Counted from the first letter of the stretch, positions 46,078 through 57,621 are shown. The stretch is 64,000 nucleotides of DNA from DATAOG01 sp963782885 (GCA_963782885.1 CAWALL010000004.1:62001-126000), one strand, 5' to 3'. Program-made: numbers and translations. Notes: generated by a model from the sequence alone, not told the origin.

Positions 46078-46401
46078 ATGAAGAACCTCGGCAACATGCT
46101 CAAAGAAGCCCAGAAGCTGCAGAGCCGGATGGCCGAGATGCAGGCCAAACTGGACACGATCGAGGTCGCCGGCGCGGCCGGCGGCGGCATGGTGACCGTG
46201 ACCCTCAACGGCAAGGGCGAGATGCGCGCCATCAAGATCGATCCGAGCCTGGTCGAGCCCGCGGAGATCGAGATCCTCGAGGATCTCGTGGTCGCGGCCT
46301 TCAACGACGCCAAGGCCAAGGTCGAGGCCCACGTCCAGGACGAGATGAGCAAGCTCACCGGCGGCATGAACCTGCCGGCGGGGCTCAAGCTGCCGTTCTG
46401 A
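46078..46401 (+). CDS. ybaB: YbaB/EbfC nucleoid-associated protein
   Basis: A 107-residue DNA-binding dimer. NMLKEAQKLQSRMAEMQAKL and VAGAAGGGMVTVTLNGKGEMRAIKIDPSLV are hallmarks of the family, with a C-terminal helix and a short GMNLPAGLKLPF tail. It lies 34 bp after dnaX and 20 bp before recR, the standard order, and is thought to assist DNA organisation and recombination. Confidence 0.96.
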   Translation: MKNLGNMLKEAQKLQSRMAEMQAKLDTIEVAGAAGGGMVTVTLNGKGEMRAIKIDPSLVEPAEIEILEDLVVAAFNDAKAKVEAHVQDEMSKLTGGMNLPAGLKLPF

Positions 46402-46421
46402 CCGAGCCCCGTTCGCCGCCG

Positions 46422-47039
46422 ATGGCCGCGCGCCCGCTCGAAGACCTGATCCAGCTGCTGGCGAAATTGCCGGGGCTCGGGCCGCGCTCGGCGCGCCGGG
46501 CGGCGCTCCACCTGCTGAAGCAGCGCGAGACCCTGATGCCGCGCCTCGCGGCGATGCTCGCCACCGCCGCCCGGGAGGTCCGTCAATGCCCGGTCTGCGG
46601 CAACCTGGATGCCGTCGAGCCGTGCTCGATCTGCGCCGATCCCGACCGCGACGGCAGTCTGATCTGCGTCGTCGAAGAGGTCGACGACCTCTGGGCCCTG
46701 GAGCGCTCCCGGCTGTTCAAGGGCCGCTATCACGTGCTCGGCGGCGTTCTTTCCGCGCTCGATGGCCGCGGGCCCGACGATCTCGGCATCGACCGGCTGC
46801 TGCGCCGGATCGAGCGCGAGCCGGTCACCGAGGTGATCCTCGCGACCAGCGCCACGGTCGACGGCCAGACGACCGCGCATTACATCGCCGAGCGCCTCGG
46901 TGCCAGCGGTCCGGCGGTCACCCGGCTGGCCCACGGCGTCCCGATCGGCGGCGAGCTGAACTACCTGGACGACGGCACGCTCGGTGCCGCGCTCAAGGCA
47001 CGCCGGCCGGTCCGGGATGGCGCCGCCGATCGCGCTTGA
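46422..47039 (+). CDS. recR: Recombination protein RecR
   Basis: A 205-residue protein of the RecFOR gap-repair pathway. It has a helix-hairpin-helix (LIQLLAKLPGLGPRSARRAALHLL), a zinc finger (CPVCGNL, then CSICAD) and a Toprim domain (SLICVVEEVDDLWALE, GRYHVLGGVLSALDGRGPDDL). Length and order are canonical. Confidence 0.97.
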   Translation: MAARPLEDLIQLLAKLPGLGPRSARRAALHLLKQRETLMPRLAAMLATAAREVRQCPVCGNLDAVEPCSICADPDRDGSLICVVEEVDDLWALERSRLFKGRYHVLGGVLSALDGRGPDDLGIDRLLRRIEREPVTEVILATSATVDGQTTAHYIAERLGASGPAVTRLAHGVPIGGELNYLDDGTLGAALKARRPVRDGAADRA

Positions 47040-47079
47040 CCGGGGGGCATCGAGTTCGTAGGTGTCCGGCGCCCGGACC

Positions 47080-47610
47080 ATGATAGCGACCGTCACGACC
47101 CCGCTCGAGATCCTGGAGGCGCCCGATCGTCGCCTGACCATGGTCTGCGCCCCGATCGAGCGGATCGACGCCGAGCTCCTGGGTCTGCTCGACGCCATGC
47201 TCGAGACCATGTACGCCGCCCCCGGGATTGGCCTTGCAGCCCCCCAGGTCGGCGTCCTCAAACGGGCGTTCGTGCTCGACCTCGGCGAGGACGGCGAGCG
47301 GGCGCCGCGGTTCGTGATCAATCCCGAGCTGGTCTGGTGCTCCGAGAGCATGACCGTCGCCGAAGAAGGCTGCCTCAGCCTGCCCAAGCAGTTCGGCGAG
47401 GTCACCCGTCCCGACCAGGTCCGGGTCCGCTATCTCGACCGCGCGGGGGAGACCCGGGAGATCGACGCCGAGGGCCTGCTGGCCCGCTGCCTGCAGCATG
47501 AAATCGACCACCTGAACGGCGTGCTGTTCGTGGACCATCTCTCGGCGCTCAAGCGGACTATGATCCTCCGCCGACTGGCCAAGGCCAAGCGCACCCGGCA
47601 GAGCGCCTGA
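47080..47610 (+). CDS. def: Peptide deformylase
   Basis: A 176-residue metalloenzyme that removes formyl groups from new proteins. All three motifs are present: GIGLAAPQVG, EEGCLSLP (metal cysteine) and QHEIDHLNG (metal histidines and catalytic glutamate). Start ATG 47080 is preferred; GTG 47062 would add six residues. It is followed by fmt, the enzyme that adds the formyl group. Confidence 0.96.
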   Translation: MIATVTTPLEILEAPDRRLTMVCAPIERIDAELLGLLDAMLETMYAAPGIGLAAPQVGVLKRAFVLDLGEDGERAPRFVINPELVWCSESMTVAEEGCLSLPKQFGEVTRPDQVRVRYLDRAGETREIDAEGLLARCLQHEIDHLNGVLFVDHLSALKRTMILRRLAKAKRTRQSA

Positions 47611-47658
47611 GCCGGTCGGCGACAGCCCCGCCCTTGGCAAGCCGCGTGGGCCGTCCCA

Positions 47659-48639
47659 ATGACCAGCGCTGACAGCGTCCGTCGATCCGAGGCGGAGATG
47701 GCCGCGACCGGGGATCGGCCGCTCCGGCTCGTGTTCATGGCCACGGCCGAATTTGCCGTCCCGAGCCTGGAGGCGCTCGCCCGCGGCCGGCACGCGCTGG
47801 TCCGGGTCTATACCCAGCCGGCCCGGCCGGCGGGGCGGGGCCTGCGCGCCCGCCCTTCTCCGGTCGAGACCGCGGCCCGGGGTCTCAGCCTGCCGGTGGC
47901 TTCCCCCGTGAGCCTGCGCGACCCGGAGGTGCAGGCCGAATTCCGAGCGCTTGGGGCCGACCTCGCCGTGGTCGCGGCCTACGGCCTGATCCTGCCGCGA
48001 CCGATCCTCGAGGCGCCCCGGCTCGGCGCCATCAACCTGCACGCGTCGCTGCTGCCCCGCTGGCGCGGCGCGGCGCCGATCCAGCGCGCGCTGCTGGCGG
48101 GCGATACCGAGACCGGGATCACCATCTTTCAGATCGAGCCGGCGCTCGACAGCGGCCCGGTCCTGACGATGGCACGGATGCCGATCACCGCCGACAGTAC
48201 CGCGGCGACCCTGCACGACCAGTTGGCCGGGCTCGCCGCGCGGATGGTCGGCCCGGCGATCGACGATCTGGCGGCGGGCCGCGCGCGGCCAGAGCCGCAG
48301 CCGGAGGAAGGCGTGACCTACGCCGCCAAGATCGATAAGGCCGAGGGTCGCCTCGACTGGACCCGCCCGGCGGATCTGCTCGAGCGCCAGCTGCGCGCGC
48401 TCGACCCCTGGCCCGGCTGCTGGACCGAATTCGAGGGCCAGCGCCTCGCCGTGCTGGCGGGCCAGGTCGCACCCGGCGAAGGCCGGCCGGGTCAGGTCCT
48501 GGACGAGCGCCTGACGATCGCCTGCGGCGTGGGCGCGCTCCGGCTCACGCGTCTGCAGCGGGCGGGTGGACGGCCGCTTGCGAGCGACGACTTCCGGCGC
48601 GGTTTCGCGCTGCCCGTCGGCAGCCGGCTCGGGCCCTGA
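47659..48639 (+). CDS. fmt: Methionyl-tRNA formyltransferase
   Basis: A 326-residue enzyme that formylates initiator Met-tRNA using 10-formyl-tetrahydrofolate. It has LVFMATAEFAVPSL (FMGT-like; the usual glycine is alanine), the catalytic region INLHASLLPRWRGAAPIQRALLAGDTETGITI, and the C-terminal domain with VTYAAKIDKAEGRLDW and PWPGCWTEF. ATG 47659 is used; a second ATG at 47698 would give a product closer to the usual 310 residues. Its stop overlaps the truA ATG (TGATG). Confidence 0.95.
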   Translation: MTSADSVRRSEAEMAATGDRPLRLVFMATAEFAVPSLEALARGRHALVRVYTQPARPAGRGLRARPSPVETAARGLSLPVASPVSLRDPEVQAEFRALGADLAVVAAYGLILPRPILEAPRLGAINLHASLLPRWRGAAPIQRALLAGDTETGITIFQIEPALDSGPVLTMARMPITADSTAATLHDQLAGLAARMVGPAIDDLAAGRARPEPQPEEGVTYAAKIDKAEGRLDWTRPADLLERQLRALDPWPGCWTEFEGQRLAVLAGQVAPGEGRPGQVLDERLTIACGVGALRLTRLQRAGGRPLASDDFRRGFALPVGSRLGP

Positions 48640-49409
48640 TGCCACGCTACCGGCTGACGCTCGAATACGACGGCGGGCCGTTTCGCGGCTGGCAGCGGCA
48701 GGCCGATGGCGCCTCGATCCAGGCGAGCCTCGAGGCGGCGGTCCTGGCCTTCTGCGGCGAGGAGGTCCAGGTGGTCGGCGCCGGTCGCACCGATGCCGGC
48801 GTGCACGCGAGCGGCCAGGTCGCGCATCTCGATCTCAGCCGCGCAGTCGCGGTCGAAACGCTGCGCAACGCGCTCAACCACCACCTCCGGCCGCAGCCGG
48901 TCGTGGTGCTCGAGGCGGCCGCGGTCGCCCCGGACTTCCATGCCCGCTTCTCGGCGACCATGCGCCATTACCGCTATCGGATCGTCAACCGCCGCCCGCC
49001 GCTCGCGCTGGAGCGCGGCCGGGCCTGGCAGGTGGCCCGCCACCTCGACGCCGAGATCATGCACGAGGCCGCTCAAAGCCTGGTCGGCCGGCACGATTTC
49101 ACGAGCTTCCGGAGCACGCTCTGCCAGGCCAGGTCGCCGGTCAAGACGCTCGCCCAGCTGACAGTGGTCCGGAACGGCGAGCAGATCGAGATCGCAGCCC
49201 GGGCGCGCTCGTTCCTGCACCACCAGATGCGCAACATGGTCGGCACCCTCAAGCTGGTCGGCGAGGGCCGCTGGCCGGTCGCGCAGATCGAGACGGTGCT
49301 GGCGGCGCGGGACCGGGCGGCGGCCGGGCCGACCGCTCCGGCCTGCGGCCTGTCTCTGACCCGCGTCGACTATGAAGGCGTCACATCAGACGCTCGGCCG
49401 ACAGATTGA
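48639..49409 (+). CDS. truA: tRNA pseudouridine(38-40) synthase
   Basis: A 256-residue enzyme that modifies the anticodon stem-loop. YRLTLEYDGGPFRGWQRQ, GAGRTDAGVHASGQVAHLDL (catalytic aspartate) and FLHHQMRNMVGTLKLVGEGR are diagnostic. It is coupled to fmt by a 1-bp overlap. Its 3' end overlaps the convergent membrane-protein gene by 29 bp. Confidence 0.96.
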   Translation: MPRYRLTLEYDGGPFRGWQRQADGASIQASLEAAVLAFCGEEVQVVGAGRTDAGVHASGQVAHLDLSRAVAVETLRNALNHHLRPQPVVVLEAAAVAPDFHARFSATMRHYRYRIVNRRPPLALERGRAWQVARHLDAEIMHEAAQSLVGRHDFTSFRSTLCQARSPVKTLAQLTVVRNGEQIEIAARARSFLHHQMRNMVGTLKLVGEGRWPVAQIETVLAARDRAAAGPTAPACGLSLTRVDYEGVTSDARPTD

Positions 49410-49941
49410 TCGCCGTGTTCAGCACGAGATCGACCAGCACCAGCAGCAGAGCCACCCCGCCGGTGCTCTGGAGGGCGGCGCGGGTCACGAACCATTGATA
49501 GAACAGGATCGCACCGGTGACGAGCAACAGGATCAGACCGTCGAGCAGCCCCGGCGCCGCGAGCTCGACCACGACCGCGGCCAGGAACACCCCGACCTGC
49601 AGCACCGTCGCCCAATTCAGCGCGATGATCAGGGCCACGTAGTTGCGGCTGAGGCCGAGCAGCTGGGTCAGCACGACCGCCGCCAGCGGAAAGGCGGCCC
49701 AGCTCAGCGCATAGGCGAGCGCCTGCACCAGCGTGGCCCAACCGAGGTCGAGCGGTCCTGGGACGGAGGCGAGCTTCTGCGCGACCAGTATGGCGAAGGC
49801 AGGCGCCACCAGCACCGCGGCGAAAAACGAGCGCCAGAAACCGTCGACTGTCAGGTTGAAGTGCCTCATGCCCGACTGATCGAGAAAAGCGAGCCGCCAG
49901 GCGCCGTAGAGGGACGCGAAAACCTCCCGGCGGTCCGGCAT
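49381..49941 (-). CDS. Conserved inner-membrane protein
   Basis: A 186-residue protein with about five hydrophobic segments: SFFAAVLVAPAFAILVA, ALAYALSWAAFPLAAVVLTQLLGL, VALIIALNWATVLQVGVFLAAVV, GLILLLVTGAILFYQWFV and GVALLLVLVDLVLNTAI. It begins MPDRREVFASLYGAWRLAFLDQSGMRHFNLTVDGFW, a pattern I recognise from unnamed membrane proteins beside dapE in alphaproteobacteria. Its ATG overlaps the dapE stop by one base, so it is co-translated with the dapD-dapE pair. Function unknown. Confidence 0.75.
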   Translation of the reverse strand: MPDRREVFASLYGAWRLAFLDQSGMRHFNLTVDGFWRSFFAAVLVAPAFAILVAQKLASVPGPLDLGWATLVQALAYALSWAAFPLAAVVLTQLLGLSRNYVALIIALNWATVLQVGVFLAAVVVELAAPGLLDGLILLLVTGAILFYQWFVTRAALQSTGGVALLLVLVDLVLNTAINLSAERLM

Positions 49942-51092
49942 CAGGCCGGCCTGACGTAACTCGTGAGCAGGGCCTGATAGATCCGCGTCAAGGCCTCGAG
50001 GTCCGCGACATCGACCCGCTCGTCGACCTGATGGATCGTGGCGCCGACCAGACCGAATTCGACCACCGGGCAGGCGTCCTTGATGAAGCGGGCATCGGAG
50101 GTCCCGCCGGAAGTCGAGAGCTCCGGGGTCACGCCGAGCTCGCGCTCGATCAGGCTCTCGAGCAGCTCGCTGAACGGGCCCGGCTGGGTCACGAACGGCT
50201 CGCCGCCCGCCTGCGTCCGGAGCTCGTAGCGGCCGCCGACGGTATCCAGCCGCTGGCGCAGCCAGGCTTCCAGCGAGCTCGCGCTGTGCCGGTCGCTGAA
50301 ACGGATGTTGAAGGTCGCGCGCGCCTGCCCGGGGATGACGTTGCTCACCTGGTTGCCGACGTCGACCGAGGTGATCACCAGGTCCGAGGCCTGGAAATAC
50401 TCGCTGCCGCCGTCGAGCGGCGCCGCGGTCAGCGCCGCCAGCATCGCGAGCAGGCGCGGGATCGGGTTGTCCGCTCGCTCGGGATAGGCGGCATGACCCT
50501 GGACCCCCGGCACGGTCAGCCAGCCGGTCAGCGAGCCGCGCCGGCCGATCTTGATCATCTCCCCGAGCCGGGTCGGGTTGGTCGGCTCGCCGACCACGCA
50601 GGCGTCGAGGTGCTCACGCTGCTCCCTGAGCCAGCCGAGCAGCTTCCTGGTGCCGTTGACCGCCGGCCCCTCCTCGTCGCCGGTGATCAGGAAGCTGATC
50701 GAGCCCGCCGGCCGATGCTCGGCCAGAAAGCGGGCGGTCGCCGCGACGAAGGCGCCGATCGCGCCCTTCATGTCGACCGCGCCACGGCCATAGAGCTGGC
50801 CGCCCTGGACCACGCCAGCGAACGGGTCGACCCGCCAGGCCGCCGGATCTCCCGAGGGCACGACGTCGGTGTGGCCGGCGAACGCGAGGTTCGGCCCGGC
50901 CTCACCCAGCCGCGCGTAGAGGTTGCCGACCGGCGCCGTCCCGGCCTCCTCGAAGGTCAGCCGGTGACAGCGGAAGCCGAGCCGCCCGAGCGCGTCCTCG
51001 AGGACGGCCAGCGCCCCCTCGTCGGCCGGCGTCACGCTCGGACACCGGATCAGCGCCTGGGCGAGCGCAACCGGATCGGTCAGGTCGCTCAT
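49941..51092 (-). CDS. dapE: Succinyl-diaminopimelate desuccinylase
   Basis: A 383-residue zinc hydrolase of the M20 family, making LL-diaminopimelate in lysine and peptidoglycan synthesis. It has LIRCPSVTP, the metal motifs FAGHTDVVPSGD and YGRGAVDMKGAIGAFVAA, the catalytic glutamates in GDEEGPAVNGT, VVGEPTN, KIGRRGSLTGWLTVPGVQGHAAYPERADNPI, and LSTSGGTSDARFI near the end. It is coupled to dapD upstream (ATGA overlap) and to the membrane protein downstream. Confidence 0.96.
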   Translation of the reverse strand: MSDLTDPVALAQALIRCPSVTPADEGALAVLEDALGRLGFRCHRLTFEEAGTAPVGNLYARLGEAGPNLAFAGHTDVVPSGDPAAWRVDPFAGVVQGGQLYGRGAVDMKGAIGAFVAATARFLAEHRPAGSISFLITGDEEGPAVNGTRKLLGWLREQREHLDACVVGEPTNPTRLGEMIKIGRRGSLTGWLTVPGVQGHAAYPERADNPIPRLLAMLAALTAAPLDGGSEYFQASDLVITSVDVGNQVSNVIPGQARATFNIRFSDRHSASSLEAWLRQRLDTVGGRYELRTQAGGEPFVTQPGPFSELLESLIERELGVTPELSTSGGTSDARFIKDACPVVEFGLVGATIHQVDERVDVADLEALTRIYQALLTSYVRPA

Positions 51093-51931
51093 GCACGCAA
51101 CAGCTCGTTGATCGAGGTCTTGGCGCGGGTGCCGGCGTCGACCCGCTTGACAATCACCGCGCAGGCCAGGCCCGGGCCGGGCCGGCCGTCGGGCAGCGAT
51201 GGCCCCGGCAGCGTGCCCGGCACGACCACCGAATAGGCCGGCACCCGGCCCTGGTAGATCTCGCCCGACGCCCGATCGACGATCCTCGTCGAGGCGCCGA
51301 TGAACACGCCCATCGCCAGCACCGCGCCCTGCTCGACGATCACCCCCTCGGCGACCTCGGACCGGGCGCCGACGAAACAGTCGTCCTCGATGACGACCGG
51401 GGTCGCCTGCAGCGGCTCGAGCACGCCGCCGATGCCGGCACCGCCCGAGATGTGCACGCGCTGGCCGATCTGGGCGCAGCTGCCAACCGTCGCCCAGGTG
51501 TCGATCATCGTGCCGCGGTCGACGTGGGCGCCGAGATTGACGAAGCACGGCATCAGCACGACGTCGGGCGCGATGTAGGCGGAATGGCGGACGACGCAGC
51601 CGGGCACCGCCCGAAAGCCGGCGGCGGTGAACTCGGCGGCGGTCCAGCTCGCGAATTTGGAGGGGATCTTGTCCCACCAATGCGCCCCACCCGGGCCGCC
51701 TTCGATCGCACTCATCGGGTTGAGGCGAAAGGACAGCAGCACCGCCTTCTTCAGCCACTGGTGCACGCGCCAGACGCCATCGACCTTCTCGGCGACCCGG
51801 AACCGTCCCGCGTCCAGGCCGGCGAGCGCCGCCTCGACCGCGGTCCGGACCGGCCCGCCGGTGTCGACGCCGATCCGGCTGCGCTGCTCGAAGGCGTCGT
51901 CGATCACGGGCTCGAGCGCCGCCTGATCCAT
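51089..51931 (-). CDS. dapD: 2,3,4,5-Tetrahydropyridine-2,6-dicarboxylate N-succinyltransferase
   Basis: A 280-residue trimeric enzyme with a left-handed beta helix of hexapeptide repeats (AYIAPDVVLMPCFVNLGAHVDRGTMIDTWATVGSCAQIG). HISGGAGIGGVLEPLQATPVVIEDDCFVGARSEVAEGV is typical of DapD. It supplies the dapE substrate. Start ATG 51931 has GGAGGG on the minus strand upstream. Length matches the usual 275-285 residues. Confidence 0.96.
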   Translation of the reverse strand: MDQAALEPVIDDAFEQRSRIGVDTGGPVRTAVEAALAGLDAGRFRVAEKVDGVWRVHQWLKKAVLLSFRLNPMSAIEGGPGGAHWWDKIPSKFASWTAAEFTAAGFRAVPGCVVRHSAYIAPDVVLMPCFVNLGAHVDRGTMIDTWATVGSCAQIGQRVHISGGAGIGGVLEPLQATPVVIEDDCFVGARSEVAEGVIVEQGAVLAMGVFIGASTRIVDRASGEIYQGRVPAYSVVVPGTLPGPSLPDGRPGPGLACAVIVKRVDAGTRAKTSINELLRA

Positions 51932-52085
51932 AGCTCGGTTCCCTCCTCGATGGTCGCGCGGTCGGGGATCGGCGGGTAGGCTATCGGAGCCGCCCGGCCT
52001 GTCAACTGGTGGTCGGCGAGCCGCGGTGCCTGGCCGGCGGCGCCGGAACATTGTGCCACCGCCACGCGTCGCCTAGATAGTCCCC

Positions 52086-53528
52086 ATGGTCCAAGCCCGC
52101 TCATGCGCCGCCCCCTCGGTCCTGCCGTCGGGCTTCCTCGAGGCGGTCGATCGCCGGGTCGGTCCGCGCGGCTGGAGCGTCGACCCCGAGCGGATCGGGC
52201 CGCATACGGCCGAGCCCTGGGGCACGGCGCGCGGCCATTCGCCGCTGCTGCTGCGCCCGGCAACGACCGCCGAGGTCGCGGCCGTGCTCGAGCTCTGTCA
52301 CGGCGCCGGCGTTCCGGTCGTGCCGCAGGGCGGCAACACCGGCCTGGTCGGCGCCGGCGTGCCGGACCGCTCCGGCCGGCTCGCGGTCCTGTCGCTCGGC
52401 CGCCTGAACCGGATCCGCGCGCTCGACCCCCTCAACGACACGATCACGGTCGAGGCCGGCTGCGTGCTCGAGACCGTCCAGCAGGCCGCGGCCGAGGTCA
52501 ACCGGCTGTTCCCGCTGGCGCTCGGCGCCCAGGGCTCCTGCCAGATCGGCGGCAATCTCTCGAGCAACGCGGGCGGCATCAACGTGCTGCGCTACGGCAT
52601 GGCGCGGGCGCTGGTGCTCGGGCTCGAGGTCGTGCTCGCCGACGGCCGGATCTGGGATGGCCTGCGGTCCTTGCGCAAGGACAATACCGGCTATGACCTG
52701 AAGCAGCTGTTCATCGGCGCCGAAGGCACGCTCGGCGTGATCACCGCGGCCGTGCTCCGGCTCCTGCCGCGGCCGCGCGAGCGCCAGACCGCATGGCTCG
52801 CGGCGCCCTCCCCGCAGGCGGCGGTGGCCCTGCTCGGGCGGGTCCGGGAACGGCTCGGCGAGACCGTGAGCTCGTTCGAGCTGCTGGCCGGCGGCTGCGT
52901 CGATCTCGTGCTGCGCTATCTGCCCGGCGCCCGCGCGCCGCTCGCCCGCCCGGCGCCCTGGTACGTGCTGGCCGAGGTCGCCTGGTCGCTCGAGGGCGGC
53001 CTTAGCGCCGAGCTCGAGCGCGTGCTCGAAGACGCGCTCGCCCGTGGCCTGATCACCGACGGCGTGATCGCCAAGAGCGAGGCCGAGCGGCGTGCGCTCT
53101 GGGCGCTGCGCGAAAATCCGACCGAGGCGATGGCCCACGAGGGCCTGGTGCTGCGCCACGACATCGCGGTGCCGGTCTCACGGGTGCCGGAGCTGATCGA
53201 GCAGGGCGCCGCCGCCCTCGCCGCAGCGGTACCGGGTGTTCGGATCATGCCGTTCGGTCATCTCGGCGACGGCAACATCCACTACAATCTGCTCCAGCCC
53301 GCAGACATGACGGCCGACGCGTTCCGCGCCCGCGCGGAGCAGGTCCAGGGCCTCGTGTTCGACGTAGTCGCCGGGCTCGGCGGCAGCATCAGCGCCGAGC
53401 ACGGCATCGGCCGGCTGAAGCGCACCGAGCTCGCCGCCCGCAAATCGGCCCTCGAGCTCGAGCTGATGCACGGACTCAAGGCCGTGCTCGACCCGAAGGG
53501 CATCCTGAACCCCGGCGCCGTACTCTGA
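52086..53528 (+). CDS. FAD-linked oxidase/dehydrogenase (GlcD/D2HGDH type)
   Basis: A 480-residue flavoprotein. The FAD-binding PCMH domain has PLLLRPATTAEVAAVLELC, VPVVPQGGNTGLVGAGVP and LGAQGSCQIGGNLSSNAGGINVLRYG, then LRKDNTGYDLKQLFIGAEGTLGVIT. The C-terminal oxidase domain has FGHLGDGNIHYNLLQP and SAEHGIGRLKR, with the metal-site histidines of D-2-hydroxyacid dehydrogenases. It probably oxidises D-2-hydroxyglutarate or D-lactate/glycolate. It is divergent from dapD across 154 bp, and 35 bp separate it from the acyl-CoA dehydrogenase, so the two may form an operon. Confidence 0.87.
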   Translation: MVQARSCAAPSVLPSGFLEAVDRRVGPRGWSVDPERIGPHTAEPWGTARGHSPLLLRPATTAEVAAVLELCHGAGVPVVPQGGNTGLVGAGVPDRSGRLAVLSLGRLNRIRALDPLNDTITVEAGCVLETVQQAAAEVNRLFPLALGAQGSCQIGGNLSSNAGGINVLRYGMARALVLGLEVVLADGRIWDGLRSLRKDNTGYDLKQLFIGAEGTLGVITAAVLRLLPRPRERQTAWLAAPSPQAAVALLGRVRERLGETVSSFELLAGGCVDLVLRYLPGARAPLARPAPWYVLAEVAWSLEGGLSAELERVLEDALARGLITDGVIAKSEAERRALWALRENPTEAMAHEGLVLRHDIAVPVSRVPELIEQGAAALAAAVPGVRIMPFGHLGDGNIHYNLLQPADMTADAFRARAEQVQGLVFDVVAGLGGSISAEHGIGRLKRTELAARKSALELELMHGLKAVLDPKGILNPGAVL

Positions 53529-53563
53529 CGCCAACCTCGCGCCCGCACGATGGTGAGACCGAA

Positions 53564-55317
<1,754 letters not shown>

Positions 55318-55321
<4 letters not shown>

Positions 55322-57561
55322 GAGGTCGAGCCGAACAGATCGTGGGCCGGGACGAAGCTGCCGTCGACATCGACGCCGGCGAACGAGTCCTCGTGGCCGA
55401 CATAGTTCTCGACCTTGAAGAGCGGGGCGTGGTCGACGACGACGACGAGGTCATTGCCGACCACCGCTCCCTCCAGCCTCGCCCCGGCGAAGCCGTGGAG
55501 CTCGGCGACGTTCGAGCCCGCGGCGTCGCGGATGGTGTCCAAGCCCCACTCGCCGGACTTGAACAGATAGTGATCGTCGCCAGCACCGCCCTCGAGCAGG
55601 TCGCTGCCGGGACCGCCGTCGAGCACGTCGGGACCGGCGCCGCCCTGCAGGTGGTCGTCGCCGGCGCCGCCGCTCAGCCAGTCCGGGCCGCTGGTCCCGA
55701 TCAGCTGATCGGCGCCGGCGCTGCCGACGAGACTGGGGCTGGTCAGATAGGCGCTCAGCACGTCGTGCGAAGCTTCGGGGGCGCTCGACGCCGGCGCGCT
55801 CGAGCCCGGCTGCGCCCCTGAGTCCGCGGTCTTGAGCATCAGATCCGCGATCGACACCACCCCCTTTCCGGTGTCGATCCCGAGCCATGCATCTTCATGG
55901 CCGCGATAGCCGCTGATCACCGCAACCGGACTGTTGTCGACCACGAGGTAGAGATCATCGCCAACCATGGCGGTCTGGATCGGCTGGCCCGAGTAGCCGT
56001 CGAGGACCAGGCGATTGCTGCCCTCGTGATCGAACACCGTGTCGACCGCACTATCGTTCAGGCCGATCACGAAGCTGTCGTTGCCTGCCTCGCCATAGAG
56101 ATGATCGGCGCCCAGGCCGCCTTTCAGGATGTCGTTGCCAGCGCCGCCATACAGCTGGTCGTCCCCGCCAGCGCCGTTCAGGATGTCGTCGCCGGCGCCG
56201 CCCTCGAGATGATCGCTGCCGGCGCCGCCGTCGAGCAGGTCGTTGCCGGCGCCGCCCTGCAGCAGGTCGTCGCCGCCCCGACCGTAGAGCGCATTGTCGC
56301 CCGCATTGCCGGTGAGGTGGTTGTCGCCGTCGTCGCCGATCACGTCGTGATCGGCGGACCCGGTCAGGACCACGTTCTCGATGCCGAGAGCGACCTGCTG
56401 CGTGTAGCTGTGCGCACCCGCGGGCAGACTGCCGCCGAGGCTGTCGCTGAGGACGAAGGTGACGTCCGGCGGGCGATTTTGGGCCGCGAGGCTGGCGCTG
56501 AAACTGTCGTCGACGCGCAGCGTGTCGCTGCCGCCGCCGAGGGGTCCCGGGGTATTGTCGAGCGCCACGTCGTTCAGGTTGTCGACGACCAGGAGGTCGT
56601 CGCCGGTGCCGCCCTGCATGCGATCGGCGCCGGCGCCGCCATCGACCAGATCGTTGCCCGGCCCGCCGTCGAGCTGGTCATTGCCACCGTCGCCGTGCAG
56701 CTGGTCGTTGCCCGTGCCGCCGAGCAGATCGTCGTTGCCGGCGCCGCCGTGCAGCTGGTCGTTGCCGGCGCCGCCGAGCAGGATATCGTTGCCGGCGCCG
56801 CCGAACAGCCGGTCGTTGCCGACGCCGCCATCCAGCAGGTCGTCGCCGGCGTAGCCGTAAATCAGGTCGTCGCCCGCGCCACCGCTCAGGACATCGTCGC
56901 CGGCGGTGCCCCGGATCACGTCGTCGCCGCTGGTGCCGCCGACCACGCTGCCGATCGTCCCGCCGTCGCTCGCACCGTCGGCCCCCGGGACGCCGGTCCC
57001 TTCGGCGCCCCCGACCCCGGCGACCGTCAGGCTCATGTTGATCGCGCCGGCGGCCGCCGCGACCGCGCCGGGCCCTGCCACAGCCTCGGACGCCGTCGCG
57101 CCGGCGGACGCGCCCGCGACGCCTTCATGGGTGACGGCCAGTGCCGCCGGGACGCCGTCGACCGACACGGGATCGAGGGCTGTCCCTGGTTGGCCGGCCA
57201 ACCCGGCCGCCGATGTCCCGTCCAGCCCGGGCTCCGCTCCAAAGCCGCCACCGGCGGTCCCGGCGGCGGTCGCCGAATCGCCGGCCTGGGCGCCCCGCAC
57301 CGGGCTCACGGCCGCGTCCGGATCCTGACCGGGCCGCGCGGCAGCGCCCGGCTCGGTCAGCAGAGCGCCGATGAACGCCGCGGTCAGCGGCGCCCCGATC
57401 GCGAGGCTGTCGAGGTTGACGCGCCGCCCGCGCGCCGCCTCCGCCGCCGGTCGGAGGGCGCGCCGGCGATGGCGCAGATCGCTGGTGTGGACCGAGACCG
57501 GGTCCAGTGCCGACGCGAGATCGCGGTCGACTGCCGACGAAGGAGCCATTGTGACGCCCAT
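55318..57561 (-). CDS. RTX calcium-binding protein, probably type I-secreted
   Basis: A 747-residue, acidic, glycine- and aspartate-rich protein. Nonapeptide repeats (GGxGxDxLx) fill about residues 209-320, 404-500 and 612-665; such repeats bind calcium and fold outside the cell. The N-terminal 200 residues are alanine- and proline-rich, without a Sec signal. Two copies of a 60-residue module follow the second and third repeat blocks: residues 515-575 and 683-743, sharing SN-L-G-G..V-G-DL--VVD--P, GHED and a DL ending. No protease or lipase motif is visible. The start at ATG 57561 has a weak ribosome site; ATG 57549 is an alternative. No T1SS exporter gene lies nearby. Confidence 0.87.
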
Positions 57562-57591
57562 TCAGCATGCCGGCGTTGCCGCCGGGCTTTT

Positions 57592-57621
57592 CTTCACGTA
57601 CAACGTGAAGTCAAGTGACTT
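57592..57621. promoter_or_regulatory. Double dyad upstream of the RTX gene
   Basis: CTTCACGT-ACA-ACGTGAAG (57592-57610) is a perfect 8-bp dyad, and AAGTCA-AG-TGACTT (57608-57621) a perfect 6-bp dyad that begins in its last bases. They lie 30-60 bp upstream of the RTX start in AT-rich DNA. This position and symmetry suit an operator; the regulator is unknown. Confidence 0.45.

Noticed and set aside
56000..56900. CRISPR-like repeated units
   Set aside because: The repeats are codon-level copies of the RTX nonapeptide within an open frame, without unique spacers of constant length.
55897..57618. Long open frame antisense to the RTX gene
   Set aside because: It is a periodic by-product of the repeat structure on the other strand.
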